64,000 nucleotides of DNA from Streptomyces sp. NRRL S-646 (GTDB lineage Bacteria; Actinomycetota; Actinomycetes; Streptomycetales; Streptomycetaceae), in assembly GCF_000720765.1 (NCBI RefSeq), contig NZ_JODC01000004.1, positions 186,001 through 250,000 of the forward strand, read 5' to 3'. The notes below the pieces were generated by a model. That model was not told the origin of the DNA and did not search any database. It saw only the letters and a program-made list of their open reading frames with translations. The position numbers were made by a program, and so were the translations under genes. Shown piece by piece: positions 25,202 to 34,689 of the stretch; within the stretch, counting starts at the first letter, position 1; each line of letters starts with the position of its first letter.

Positions 25202-25234
25202 AACCTAAAGGTGAAACAAAGTCACGTTCAGGTT
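25202..25234. promoter_or_regulatory. Palindromic operator between TetR gene and aldolase/kinase operon
   Basis: A 33-bp imperfect palindrome with left arm AACCTAAAGGTGA and right arm TCACGTTCAGGTT. Twelve of sixteen symmetric pairs match, with a 7-base centre. It occupies most of the 57-bp gap between the divergent aldolase (start 25189) and TetR (start 25247) genes, so it probably represses both until a sugar-derived ligand is present. Confidence 0.75.
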
Positions 25235-25246
25235 CGGAGGTTGTTC

Positions 25247-25897
25247 GTGGGAGAGCCGACCGCGGAGGTCAGCGGGGCCGCTTCCCTGCGCCGTACCCCC
25301 CAACAGGCGCGCAGCAAGGCGCGCTTGGCGCGGGTCCTGGAGGCCGCCGAGCGCGTGATGATCGGTGAGGGCGTCGAGGCTCTGACCACCACCCGGGTCG
25401 CTGCGGAGGCCAAGGTGTCGGTCGGCTCGCTGTACCAGTACCTGCCCGACCGCGACGCGATCATCGATGCCCTGGCGGCCGGCTACTTCACGAAACTCGA
25501 AGCCGCCATGGACGGCCTCGTCCAGGCCGCCACGGCGGAGCGCTGGGAGGACCCGGTGGGCGTGCTCGTCGACGCGTTCGCCGGGATCTACCGCACCGAA
25601 CACGGCTTCCGTGCCCTCTGGTTCGGCAGCGGCCTGACCGAGCGGACCCGCGCCGCGGACCGCGCGCACAAGCGCCGTATGGCCGAGGGAATCCGCCGCG
25701 TCCTGCTCGCGCTCGGCATGGCGCACGACCACGAGACCCTCGCCGCCGCCTGCCACGCCGCGGTCCTCGCGGCCGACGCGCTGGCGCAGGAGGCGTTCCG
25801 GCGTGACGCCGAGGGCGACGTGGAACTCCTCGACGAGGCCAAGGTCATGCTGCGCGGCTACCTCGCGGACGTCACCGCACGCCATCGACGCCGCTGA
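25247..25897 (+). CDS. TetR-family regulator of the aldolase/kinase operon
   Basis: A 216-aa protein. The GTG at 25247 is chosen because GGAGG precedes it by six bases; upstream in-frame GTG codons would lie in the operator. The helix-turn-helix is at residues 22-70 (ARVLEAAERVMIGEGVEALT, TTRVAAEAKVSVGSLYQYLP, DRDAII), with the TetR C-terminal helical domain after it. The GSLYQYLPDRD ending is the usual TetR recognition helix. Divergent arrangement with a shared palindrome argues for direct control of the sugar genes. Confidence 0.9.
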   Translation: MGEPTAEVSGAASLRRTPQQARSKARLARVLEAAERVMIGEGVEALTTTRVAAEAKVSVGSLYQYLPDRDAIIDALAAGYFTKLEAAMDGLVQAATAERWEDPVGVLVDAFAGIYRTEHGFRALWFGSGLTERTRAADRAHKRRMAEGIRRVLLALGMAHDHETLAAACHAAVLAADALAQEAFRRDAEGDVELLDEAKVMLRGYLADVTARHRRR

Positions 25898-26008
25898 CCG
25901 GCTCGCGGGCAGCGGGGTGGGGCTGTCCCCCGCACGGTTACGGCACTGCACGCCATCGCGGCCAACCGGCCCCTCCAGCAGGCTCGTTGCGGATCCCAGG
26001 GCGGGGCA

Positions 26009-26200
26009 GTGACGGGTGGTACGGGGGCGGGGACGGGACGCGTGCAGCGGGCGCTGGTGACGGCGGTGACGGCTTTGGCGGCGATGGCGGTATCGGCCGC
26101 CGCCTCTGCCGCCTCGGGCGGCGCGGACACGGATCGCGACGCGTTGCAGCAACAGCTGGACGACATCGTGGCCGTCGGCGCGGTGGGCGCGCTCGCACCG
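26009..26200 (+). pseudogene. Secreted serine hydrolase (beta-lactamase family), N-terminal remnant
   Basis: A GTG at 26009 opens a signal peptide (ALVTAVTALAAMAVSAAASA) followed by DRDALQQQLDDIVAVGAVGA, the start typical of secreted class C beta-lactamase-like carboxypeptidases or esterases. After about residue 64 the similarity stops and the sequence passes into an unrelated fragment, so the SxxK and later motifs are absent. Confidence 0.55.
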
Positions 26201-26247
26201 TGGGCCGCCGTATCCCCGGTGCCGCGGGGTCCGCGGCGGCCGCCGAC

Positions 26248-26553
26248 CTCTCGGCCCTGATGTTCCTGCCGATCGGTGTCGCCCTCGTGCTGCGGCATCC
26301 GCCGGCCGCTGCGGCGGTGGGGTGCGCCGTGGCGGCCGGGGTGCTCTCCTCTGCGGTGCCGTATCTCGCGGACCTGTTCAGTCTGCGTCGGGTGCCCGCT
26401 CAGGCGTTCGGTCCGCTCATGAGCGTGAACCCCGTCCTCGCCGCCGTCGTCGGGTGGATCGGCCTCGGTCAGAACCAGGGCTGGACGGAGTGGGTGAGCA
26501 TCGGCGCCATCGTGGCCGCCAACACTCTGAGCATGCTCGCGCGGCGCGGGTGA
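26248..26553 (+). pseudogene. EamA/RhtA-type exporter, C-terminal remnant
   Basis: About 100 residues read as the last helices of an RhtA-like amino-acid exporter (MFLPIGVALVLRHPPAAAAV, AVAAGVLSSAVPYLADLFSL, FGPLMSVNPVLAAVVGWIGL, WVSIGAIVAANTLSMLARRG) in a frame different from the serine-hydrolase piece before it. The first about six helices are missing. Junction of two gene fragments indicates a past deletion. Confidence 0.7.
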
Positions 26554-26557
26554 CCCG

Positions 26558-28087
<1,530 letters not shown>

Positions 28088-28149
28088 GATGCATCCTCGG
28101 GGTTCGGTGAGTGGGAAAGGGCGGTCAGCCGAGCGGGCCGTCGAGTTGC

Positions 28150-28502
28150 AGCCCCGGGCGACCTGGGCGAGGGGGCGGGGACTTCGCGGTCGATACGACG
28201 GACCGCGCGGGAGGCGGCTTCGCGCAGGCCGTGAAAGCCCACCGGGCGCATGTCCTGGGCGCCGAAGACACGGGCGACCTGGTGCAGTTCGGGGGGCCGA
28301 TGCAGATGGCACCGTGGCGTTCGGCGGTCACGCGGCTGTGGGAGCCCAGGCGTTCGGCGTCGGCGCCCTGTGCGCGCAGGACCTCCTCGTCGACCTTGCG
28401 CGGGACGTCCACGAGCGTGGTGCGGGCGGGGGCCGCCTCCCGGCCGTACATGCCCAGGAGCCGGGCGGCGAAGGCGTCGCGCAGCTGCCACTGGCTGATC
28501 AT
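28150..28502 (-). pseudogene. hglS: 2-oxoadipate dioxygenase/decarboxylase (HglS, DUF1338) fragment
   Basis: The ATG complementary to 28500-28502 starts a recognisable HglS N-terminus (MISQWQLRDAFAARLLGMYG, RTTLVDVPRKVDEEVLRAQG, ADAERLGSHSRVTAERHGAI). At a run of six G (28291-28296 on the plus strand) the frame slips and continues as ELHQVARVFGAQDMRPVGFH and GLREAAS. Homology fades after about 110 residues of an enzyme that is normally over 400 long, so the metal-binding core is gone. Intact HglS converts 2-oxoadipate to 2-hydroxyglutarate, the step after the ALDH in this operon; its loss leaves the pathway incomplete here. Confidence 0.8.
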
Positions 28503-28547
28503 CGAAGCCTTTCGATCGGGGTTCACGCCGCATGGGCTTCGGGGGAT

Positions 28548-29723
28548 TCACACCACGTGCGCTTCGGGGCGGCTCTCGGCTCCGGAGTGGAAGCGGTCTG
28601 CGCTGAGGGGGGAGATGTCGGTGAAGGGTGTTCGGTCGAGGTGGAGGTCGCGCAGGATCTCGCCGACGGCAGGGGCCTGCAGGAAGCCGTGGCCCGAAAA
28701 CCCGGTGGCGTAGAGGAAGTTGACCAGTTCCCCGGAGCGGCCGATGAGGGCGTTGTGGTCGGGGGTGACCTCGTAGAGGCCGGCCCAGCCGCCGACGGTC
28801 CTCATGTCGGCGAGTTCGGGGGCCCGGCTGCGTACGGCGTCCCGGAACAGTTCGAGCCACTGGGGGGTCCAGGTGGTGTCGAAGCCGTCGGGCTGGCGGG
28901 GGTCGGCGAGGCCGAACAGCAGGCCGTCGTCGCTGTTGTGGAAGTAGGCCGACGAGGCGAAGTCGATGGTGAAGGGGATACGGGGCGCCGGGGGCACGAG
29001 CGGTTCGGTGAAGGCGAGTTGGCGGCGTACCGGCCGGACCGGGAGGTCGATGCCGACCATGTCGCCGATCAGGCCCGACCACGCGCCCGCCGTACAGATG
29101 ACGGTGTTGCAGTCGATGCGTCCGTGGTCTGTATGGACGGCGGTGACCTGGTCGCCTGCGGTGTCGATGCCGGTCACGGTGGTGTGGGTGGCGAAGGTGG
29201 CGCCGGCGCGGGCGGCCGCGTCGGCGTATCCGTTCACGACCAGGCCGGGGCGGGCGTGGCCGTCGGCGGGCGAGTAGGCGGCGGCCAAGAGTCCGTCGGT
29301 ACTGACGTAGGGACAGAGGCTGCGGGCCTCCTCCGGGGCGATCATGCGGGTGGGGACGCCGAGGGCGTTCTGGGTCCTGGCGCTTGCCTCGAAGTCCGCG
29401 GCCTGCCGGTCGGTGGTGAGCAGGAAGAGGTAGCCGACGGTGTCCAGGCGGATGTCGGCGCCGGGGCGGTGCGGGAAGTTCTCGTAGGCGCGCAGGCTCC
29501 GGCTGCCCAGCTCGATGTTGAGGGGGTCGGAGAACTGGGCGCGTACGCCGCCGATCGGTTTGCCCGAGCTGCCGCAGGCCAGCTCGCCGCGCTCGACGAC
29601 GACGATGTCGGTCACCCCCGCTTCGGCGAGGTGGAACGCGGCACTGGCGCCCATCACTCCCCCGCCGATGATCACGACGTCTGCGGTCGGCGGAACGGAG
29701 CGGAAGGCGGATGTTGAGGACAA
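28548..29723 (-). CDS. FAD-dependent amine oxidase of the DAO family (candidate L-pipecolate oxidase)
   Basis: A 391-aa protein with an N-terminal Rossmann dinucleotide site (ADVVIIGGGVMGASAAFHLA, GxGxxG) and the DAO-family body: GKPIGGVRAQFSDPLNIELG, VICTAGAWSGLIGDMVGIDL, and the C-terminal FAD contact YATGFSGHGFLQAPAVGEIL. No ATG is available; I chose the TTG at 29723 because AAGGGA lies seven bases upstream and the Rossmann strand begins at residue 14. The family includes sarcosine, proline and pipecolate oxidases. Its place in an operon with ALDH7 and hglS suggests oxidation of L-pipecolate to piperideine-6-carboxylate (inference). Confidence 0.85.
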   Translation of the reverse strand: MSSTSAFRSVPPTADVVIIGGGVMGASAAFHLAEAGVTDIVVVERGELACGSSGKPIGGVRAQFSDPLNIELGSRSLRAYENFPHRPGADIRLDTVGYLFLLTTDRQAADFEASARTQNALGVPTRMIAPEEARSLCPYVSTDGLLAAAYSPADGHARPGLVVNGYADAAARAGATFATHTTVTGIDTAGDQVTAVHTDHGRIDCNTVICTAGAWSGLIGDMVGIDLPVRPVRRQLAFTEPLVPPAPRIPFTIDFASSAYFHNSDDGLLFGLADPRQPDGFDTTWTPQWLELFRDAVRSRAPELADMRTVGGWAGLYEVTPDHNALIGRSGELVNFLYATGFSGHGFLQAPAVGEILRDLHLDRTPFTDISPLSADRFHSGAESRPEAHVV

Positions 29724-29856
29724 GGGGCCGTCCCTTCCGGAGGCCGGCGCCCGGCCGGGGGCAAGACGCTGATCAGCTGTCTGCCCGTCATCGTGACGCA
29801 ACCCGACCTTTGACGTCCATGAACAGTTACTGCGCCCGATCTATTAGTGTTCCTAT

Positions 29857-30768
29857 ATGGACTGGACGAGCTCCCAGCTTCGTTCCCTCGTGGAGCTGAC
29901 CAGGCGCGGAACCATCACCGCGGTGGCTCAGGCACTGGGGTACACCCCCGGCGGGGTCTCTCAGCAGATCGCCGCGCTGGAGAAGGCGACGGGCATGGAG
30001 CTGTTGCAGCGCGTGGGCCGACGGGTGGAGCTGACCGACGCCGGGATGACGCTGGCCCGGCACGCCGAGCGGATCCTGTCGACGGAGGCCGAGGCGGTCG
30101 AGGCGCTGGAGCGCAGCCGGGGCGAGGTCTCCGGGGTGCTGGTGGTGGGGCTGTTCGCCACGGCGGCCGCCGAGATCCTGCCGCCGGCCCTGCAGCGGGT
30201 GCGCGAGACGCATCCCGGGCTCGCCGTGCACAGCCGCGACATGGACGTGGACGAGGTGTACGACGCCGTCGCCTCCGGCGCGGTGGACCTGGCGCTCGGC
30301 CTGGACTACCCCGACGTGCCCATCCCACGTGATCCGGCGCTGCGGGTGACGCAGCTGGACCGGGAGCGGTTCTCCCTCGCCGTGCCCACCGGGTGGCTGG
30401 AGGGTCGCGAGGAGGTCGCCCTGGCCGACACGCAGAACCTGGGCTGGATCCTGCCCTCCCCCCACAGCTACTACGGCCGCGCCGTGCGCACCGCCTGCCG
30501 GCGGGCCGGCATCGAACCCGACGTCCGGCACGAGGTGACCGACACCGCGGCCACGCTGGCGCTGGTCGAGGCCGGCATCGGCATCAGCACGGTGACGGAG
30601 CTGATGCTCAGGCTGCGCGCCTCCCGCTTCGACGTGGTGCGGCTGCGGGAGGTTGTCGAGCGGCACATCGTGGTCGTGTTCCGCTCGTCCGCGGAGCACC
30701 GGCCGACGGTGGGGGCGCTTGTGGACGTTCTGCGGGCGGTGACCGGAGGCCGGGCGCTTCGCGGGTAG
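29857..30768 (+). CDS. LysR-family regulator of the pipecolate/lysine island
   Basis: A 303-aa LysR protein with a winged helix-turn-helix in residues 1-62 (QLRSLVELTRRGTITAVAQA, LGYTPGGVSQQIAALEKATG) and an effector-binding domain from about residue 92. It is divergent from the FAD oxidase and reads toward the ketimine reductase. The ATG at 29857 has no ribosome-binding site, the upstream bases being A/T-rich (ATCTATTAGTGTTCCTAT), so the mRNA may be leaderless. That A/T-rich gap is also where a LysR box would be expected. Confidence 0.88.
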   Translation: MDWTSSQLRSLVELTRRGTITAVAQALGYTPGGVSQQIAALEKATGMELLQRVGRRVELTDAGMTLARHAERILSTEAEAVEALERSRGEVSGVLVVGLFATAAAEILPPALQRVRETHPGLAVHSRDMDVDEVYDAVASGAVDLALGLDYPDVPIPRDPALRVTQLDRERFSLAVPTGWLEGREEVALADTQNLGWILPSPHSYYGRAVRTACRRAGIEPDVRHEVTDTAATLALVEAGIGISTVTELMLRLRASRFDVVRLREVVERHIVVVFRSSAEHRPTVGALVDVLRAVTGGRALRG

Positions 30769-30788
30769 TGCCGCGTTGTGCCGTCGGT

Positions 30789-30872
30789 CGGCTGCGGAAC
30801 GCAGTGCGGCTGGTCGCGCCCACCCGGCGGAGCCGCAATTCAACCCAGCCCCGCGCCCCTTTCAGGGGCGCT
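30789..30872 (-). repeat. Streptomyces-type intergenic palindromic repeat, copy 1
   Basis: Between the LysR stop and the cyclodeaminase gene lies a GCGCCCC-TTTCA-GGGGCGC hairpin (30854-30872). On the minus strand it is followed by GCGGGGCTGG, TTGCGGCTCCGCCG and GGGCGCGACCAGCC. The same word order recurs at 49380-49490 and, shortened, inside the PKS gene at 54103-54154. The hairpin could also end LysR transcription. Confidence 0.7.
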
Positions 30873-30934
30873 GCCGCACCGTAAGAAGTGGAACCGGTCG
30901 GGAGACGACTGGTGAGCAAGGAGGGATTCCCACT

Positions 30935-31825
30935 GTGATCACTGTTCTGGAGGGTGCGCCGCCCATGGAGGCGGCCATCGGCGCGCTGCGGGCAAGCCTG
31001 CTCGGCGGGCTCGACCCGGAGGCCGGTCCGCCGCGTTCGGCCGTCCCGGTGCCGCGGGGGCAGCTCCTGCTCATGCCCGCCCACTGGGGCTCCTACGCCG
31101 GGGTCAAGGTGGTGACCGTGGCACCGGACAACCCGGCGCGGGAACTGCCTCGGATCCAGGGCAACTACCTGCTGCTGGACGGCGAGACCCTCACCCCGCT
31201 GGCCCTGCTGGACGGGATCGCGCTCACCAACGTACGTACCGCCGCGGTGTCGGCCGTGGCTGCCGACGCGCTCGCCGAACCGGACGCGAGCCGACTGGTG
31301 CTGTTCGGGACGGGACCGCAGGCACGGTCGCATGTCGAGGCCCTGCGGTGCGTCCGGCCGATCCGGGACGTCGTGGTCGTCGGCCGGGACGCCGAGCGCA
31401 CCCGCGCGTTCGCCGAAGACGTCGAGGCGCGGGTCGGCAGTGCGGACGAGGTGGCGGACGCGGACGTCGTGGCCTGCTGCACCACGGCGCGCACACCGTT
31501 GTTCGACGGCTCGCTGCTGCCAGCGCATGCGACCGTGGTGGCCGTCGGATCGCACGAGCCGGACGCCAGGGAGGTCGACGAGACGGCTGTCGGGCGTTCG
31601 ACAGTGGTGGTGGAGGCGGTTTCGGCGGCGCTGCGTGAAGCGGGCGACATCGTGCTGGCCGTGCAGGCAGGGGCCCTCGATCCCGGCACACTGGTCGGCC
31701 TCGCCGATCTCGTGCGGGGCCGGTCCCCACTACCGCCCGAGCGCCCGCGGTTGTTCAAGAGCGTGGGCATGGCCTGGCAGGACCTGGTGGTCGCCGCGGC
31801 CCACTTCGAGGCGGGACGGGCATGA
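30935..31825 (+). CDS. Ornithine cyclodeaminase/mu-crystallin family protein (candidate ketimine reductase)
   Basis: A 296-aa protein; the GTG at 30935 follows GGAGGG. It has a substrate region GSYAGVKVVTVAPDNPARELP and RIQGNYLLLDGETLTPLALL, a LTNVRTAAVSAVAADALA segment, and an NAD(P)-binding site VLFGTGPQARSHVEALRCVR. The family includes ornithine cyclodeaminase, alanine dehydrogenase and delta1-piperideine/pyrroline-2-carboxylate reductases. Because an L-pipecolate oxidase-like gene and ALDH7 lie just across the regulator, reduction of piperideine-2-carboxylate to L-pipecolate is the best guess. Ornithine cyclodeamination to proline is the main alternative. Confidence 0.85.
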   Translation: MITVLEGAPPMEAAIGALRASLLGGLDPEAGPPRSAVPVPRGQLLLMPAHWGSYAGVKVVTVAPDNPARELPRIQGNYLLLDGETLTPLALLDGIALTNVRTAAVSAVAADALAEPDASRLVLFGTGPQARSHVEALRCVRPIRDVVVVGRDAERTRAFAEDVEARVGSADEVADADVVACCTTARTPLFDGSLLPAHATVVAVGSHEPDAREVDETAVGRSTVVVEAVSAALREAGDIVLAVQAGALDPGTLVGLADLVRGRSPLPPERPRLFKSVGMAWQDLVVAAAHFEAGRA

Positions 31826-31971
31826 CGACGACGGTCCGGAGTACCGACGGCCCCGACGCGGCGACGGCGGTCCCGGGGCAGCCTCGCCGAGCTTCGAGAC
31901 GGTCTCGACGAGGCTGCGGGCCGCCACGGTCACCGGGAGCATCACCCCGCATCCCGTGGGCCGCCCCCTGA
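31822..31971 (+). CDS. 49-aa ORF overlapping the cyclodeaminase stop; possible truncated gene
   Basis: The ATG at 31822 overlaps the preceding TGA (ATGA), the usual sign of a coupled downstream gene. The frame begins like a normal protein (MTTTVRSTDGPDAATAVPGQ) but becomes Arg/Ser/Pro-rich and stops at 31971. It is probably the 5' end of a lost operon partner. The remaining bases to 32036 hold no recognisable gene. Confidence 0.35.
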   Translation: MTTTVRSTDGPDAATAVPGQPRRASRRSRRGCGPPRSPGASPRIPWAAP

Positions 31972-32036
31972 CCGAGGAGCGGGTCCGCACGGCGAGGCGG
32001 AGCAAGGGCCGCCTGCCCTGGACAGGGCTCAGCCGG

Positions 32037-32633
32037 CTACAGGGCATAGACCTGCCCGGTCTGCGCGCCCTCGACGGACCGTACGTACGCCTGCGTGACG
32101 TCGGCGAGATCGACCGGCGGCATGCCCGGGAAGTAGTCCCCGTACTTGGCGAGGCTCTCGGTGAAGACCGTGGGGCTGACCGCGTTGATGCGCTGCGGGG
32201 CGATCTCGATGGCGGCGGCCCGGACGAATGCCTCCAGCGCGCCGTTGGCCATGGACGCCGCACTGCCCGTGGGGATCGGCTCGCGGGCGAGCACACCGGT
32301 GATGAGGGTGAAGGAGCCGCGCTCGGCGATCCGCGGGATGCCCTGGCGCACCAGGTCGATCTGGCTGAGCACCTTGCCGTGGAAGGCAGCCAGATAGTCC
32401 TCGGGGGTCAGCTCGGTGACCGGCTTGTACGGCACGTGCCCGGCGGCGCTGACCACGGCGTCCACCCGGCCGGCGCGGTCGTAGAGTTCGGCGACCTGCG
32501 CGGGGTCGGTGATGTCGTGGCGCAGGTCGCCGCCGCTGCGTCCCACGCTCAGGACCTCGTGGCCGCGGGTGTCGAGTGTCTTGTGGAGGGCCGCGCCGAG
32601 TGTGCCGGTGGCGCCGATGAGCAGAATCTTCAT
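32037..32633 (-). CDS. Short-chain dehydrogenase/reductase
   Basis: A 198-aa SDR of the short, classical-like type. The NADP-binding motif is ILLIGATGTLGAALHKTL, with Arg in SVGRSG favouring NADPH. The NAAG-equivalent is VSAAGHVPYKPV; a Ser follows in FTLITGVLAR, and ASMANGALEAFVRAAAIEIA lies in the active-site helix region. The YxxxK motif is degenerate: SAASMANGA has no Tyr, as in several members of this subgroup, so catalysis is uncertain. Divergent from the LysR gene with a 70-bp gap, a typical LysR-target arrangement. Confidence 0.85.
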   Translation of the reverse strand: MKILLIGATGTLGAALHKTLDTRGHEVLSVGRSGGDLRHDITDPAQVAELYDRAGRVDAVVSAAGHVPYKPVTELTPEDYLAAFHGKVLSQIDLVRQGIPRIAERGSFTLITGVLAREPIPTGSAASMANGALEAFVRAAAIEIAPQRINAVSPTVFTESLAKYGDYFPGMPPVDLADVTQAYVRSVEGAQTGQVYAL

Positions 32634-32703
32634 GACTGCGACGCTAGGTCCGGCCCCCGGCGGGAGGGAAATACCTTCTGGGGAGCACTTATGCTTCAGA
32701 GTT

Positions 32704-33567
32704 ATGAATGTGGAGCTACGGCATCTGCGGGCGCTCGCCGCGATCGGCGACGAGGGCACCATCACCGGCGCGGCGGCTGTGCTCCACATCAGCCAGCCCG
32801 CCCTCTCGCGCACCCTGGAGCAGCTGGAGAGCCGGGTCGGCGTGCGGCTGGTGGACCGTACCACCCGCGCCCTTTCCCTCACGGATGCCGGTCAACGGCT
32901 GCACGAGAGAGCCCATTTGATCCTCCGTCAGCTGGACGACGCGCTGACGGAGGCCGCGGCGGGGGTGCGGCCCCTGCGGATCGGTTTCGCCTGGGCGGCG
33001 CTCGGCGACCTGACCGTGCCGCTGCTGCGCACCTGGCGGGAGGCGCACCCCGGGACCCCGGTGCAGGTGTACCGGCGCGACGATCCGGAGGTGGCGCTGC
33101 GCCGCGGGGAGATCGACGCGGCACTGTTGCGCACCGCGCCCGCGCCCGGCGCCGGGCTGGAGGTCCGCTCGCTGTACCGGGAGCGGCGCATGGCCGCCGT
33201 ACCCGACAGCGACCCGCTGGCGACCCGCCCGTCGGTGCGGCTGACGGATCTCGCCGACCGTCCGGTGGTGCTGTGCGCCACCGCCGCGACCACCGCCGAG
33301 CTGTGGCCCGAGGGGCGGCGACCCCGCACGTTCGAGGTGGCCAACGTCGACGAATGGCTCACCGTGATCGCCACGGGGGAGGCGGTCGGGGTCACCGCGG
33401 AGGCGACGAAACAGAGCCATCCGCACCCCGGGGTCCGCTATCTGGCCCTGGCGGACGTACCGCCCGTAACGGTCCGCATGGCCTGGCCGCGCACTCCCAC
33501 GCACCCGGCCACGCTCGCCTTTCTCGGCCATCTACAGTCCATGACTTCCGCACATCTGCAGGCCTGA
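32704..33567 (+). CDS. LysR-family transcriptional regulator
   Basis: A 287-aa protein with an N-terminal helix-turn-helix (LRHLRALAAIGDEGTITGAA, AVLHISQPALSRTLEQLESR, VGVRLVDRTTRALSLTDAGQ) and a LysR effector domain (LRIGFAWAALGDLTVPLLRT, EIDAALLRTA). The ATG at 32704 lacks a strong ribosome site. It is divergent from the SDR gene, which is its probable target. Confidence 0.9.
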   Translation: MNVELRHLRALAAIGDEGTITGAAAVLHISQPALSRTLEQLESRVGVRLVDRTTRALSLTDAGQRLHERAHLILRQLDDALTEAAAGVRPLRIGFAWAALGDLTVPLLRTWREAHPGTPVQVYRRDDPEVALRRGEIDAALLRTAPAPGAGLEVRSLYRERRMAAVPDSDPLATRPSVRLTDLADRPVVLCATAATTAELWPEGRRPRTFEVANVDEWLTVIATGEAVGVTAEATKQSHPHPGVRYLALADVPPVTVRMAWPRTPTHPATLAFLGHLQSMTSAHLQA

Positions 33568-33642
33568 CCTGCGCTGTTGTCCGGGTCGCGGAGATCGGGG
33601 TACGTGGGTCGTATGTCGCGGCGACGATGAGCCCAGACAGTG

Positions 33643-33664
33643 CATGACCTGTACATGACCTGTA
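33643..33664 (-). promoter_or_regulatory. Candidate PHO box (PhoP direct repeats)
   Basis: Two exact tandem copies of CATGACCTGTA lie back to back; on the other strand they read as TACAGGTCATG units. PhoP sites in Streptomyces are 11-base direct repeats with a GGTCAYC/GTTCACC-like core, so both period and core fit. The block is 130 bases upstream of a secreted phosphoesterase gene. Confidence 0.55.
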
Positions 33665-33793
33665 TGTCGTGCGATGTTTGCCCATCGGGGTCCGGCGTTC
33701 GTCTGGGCTTCACGCAGTACCGGTCTCAGGCTCCTATGGTTTGCGGCGCCGCCTCCCCCGCACGTGCCCGTCACTTCTGTCCGGAGGACAGTC

Positions 33794-34684
33794 ATGACCG
33801 CCGTAAAGGCTTCCCAGCGCACCCGACGCCCCCTCACCGCACTCGCCGGGGCTGTCGCCCTGACCGCAACGTCGATCGGTGTGTGGGCTGCAACGACCTC
33901 AGCCGCTCAGGCCGCCGGTCTCCCCACCCCCGACCACGTGGTGGTCGTGGTGATGGAGAACCACGCCTACTCGCAGGTGATCGGAAGCTCCAGCGCCCCG
34001 TACATCAACAACACCCTCAAGGCGGGTGGCGCCAACCTCACCCAGTCGTACGGTCTCACCCACCCCAGTGAGCCGAACTACTACATGCTCTTCTCGGGCT
34101 CCAACCAGGGCCGCACCGACGACAGTTGTGTGGGCGTCGGGTCCATCTCCGCGCCGAACCTGGCCTCCGAGCTGATCGCCGCGGGCAAGACCTGGAAGAG
34201 CTACAACGAGTCGCTGCCCAGCCAGGGTTCGACGACCTGCAGCAGCGGCAACTACGCGCAGAAGCACAACCCGTGGTTCGGCTTCTCCAACGTGCCGACG
34301 AACACCGCGATGACCTTCGCGCAGTTCCCGACCGACTACACGACCCTGCCGAAGGTCTCCTTCGTCGTGCCGAACCTGTGCAGCGACATGCACGACTGCT
34401 CGGTCTCCACGGGCGACACCTGGATCAAGAACAACCTGGGTGCGTACGCCACTTGGGCCCAGACGCACAACAGCATCCTCGCCGTCACCTTCGACGAGGA
34501 CAACAAGCTGTCCGGCAACCGCATCCCGACCGTCCTGTACGGGCAGCACGTCGCCGCCGGCAGCTCCAGCTCCACCACCTACAACCACTACAACGTCCTG
34601 CGCACGGTGGAGGACCTGGCCGGTCTGACCAGCCACGCGGGCAACGCCGCGTCGGCGTCCGACATCACCGGCATCTGGAACTGA
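33794..34684 (+). CDS. Secreted phosphoesterase (PF04185 acid phosphatase/phospholipase C-like)
   Basis: A 296-aa protein; the ATG at 33794 follows GGAGG. The signal peptide spans about residues 1-40 (TALAGAVALTATSIGVWAAT, then SAAQAAG). The phosphoesterase core follows: HVVVVVMENHAYSQVIGSSS with metal ligand Glu and the NHA motif, LTHPSEPNYYMLFSGS, FVVPNLCSDMHDCSVSTGDT, and AVTFDEDNKLSGNRIPTVLY. The first two metal-site motifs (ENH, HPSxPNY) and the late DED are intact, so it should be active outside the cell. The MFS gene begins five bases after its stop. A PHO box-like repeat suggests induction by phosphate starvation. Confidence 0.88.
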   Translation: MTAVKASQRTRRPLTALAGAVALTATSIGVWAATTSAAQAAGLPTPDHVVVVVMENHAYSQVIGSSSAPYINNTLKAGGANLTQSYGLTHPSEPNYYMLFSGSNQGRTDDSCVGVGSISAPNLASELIAAGKTWKSYNESLPSQGSTTCSSGNYAQKHNPWFGFSNVPTNTAMTFAQFPTDYTTLPKVSFVVPNLCSDMHDCSVSTGDTWIKNNLGAYATWAQTHNSILAVTFDEDNKLSGNRIPTVLYGQHVAAGSSSSTTYNHYNVLRTVEDLAGLTSHAGNAASASDITGIWN

Positions 34685-34689
34685 CGCCC

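Noticed and set aside
25987..26553. A single 188-aa membrane protein
   Set aside because: The first half is Arg/Gly filler from out-of-frame reading of a serine-hydrolase start; only the last 100 residues are exporter-like.
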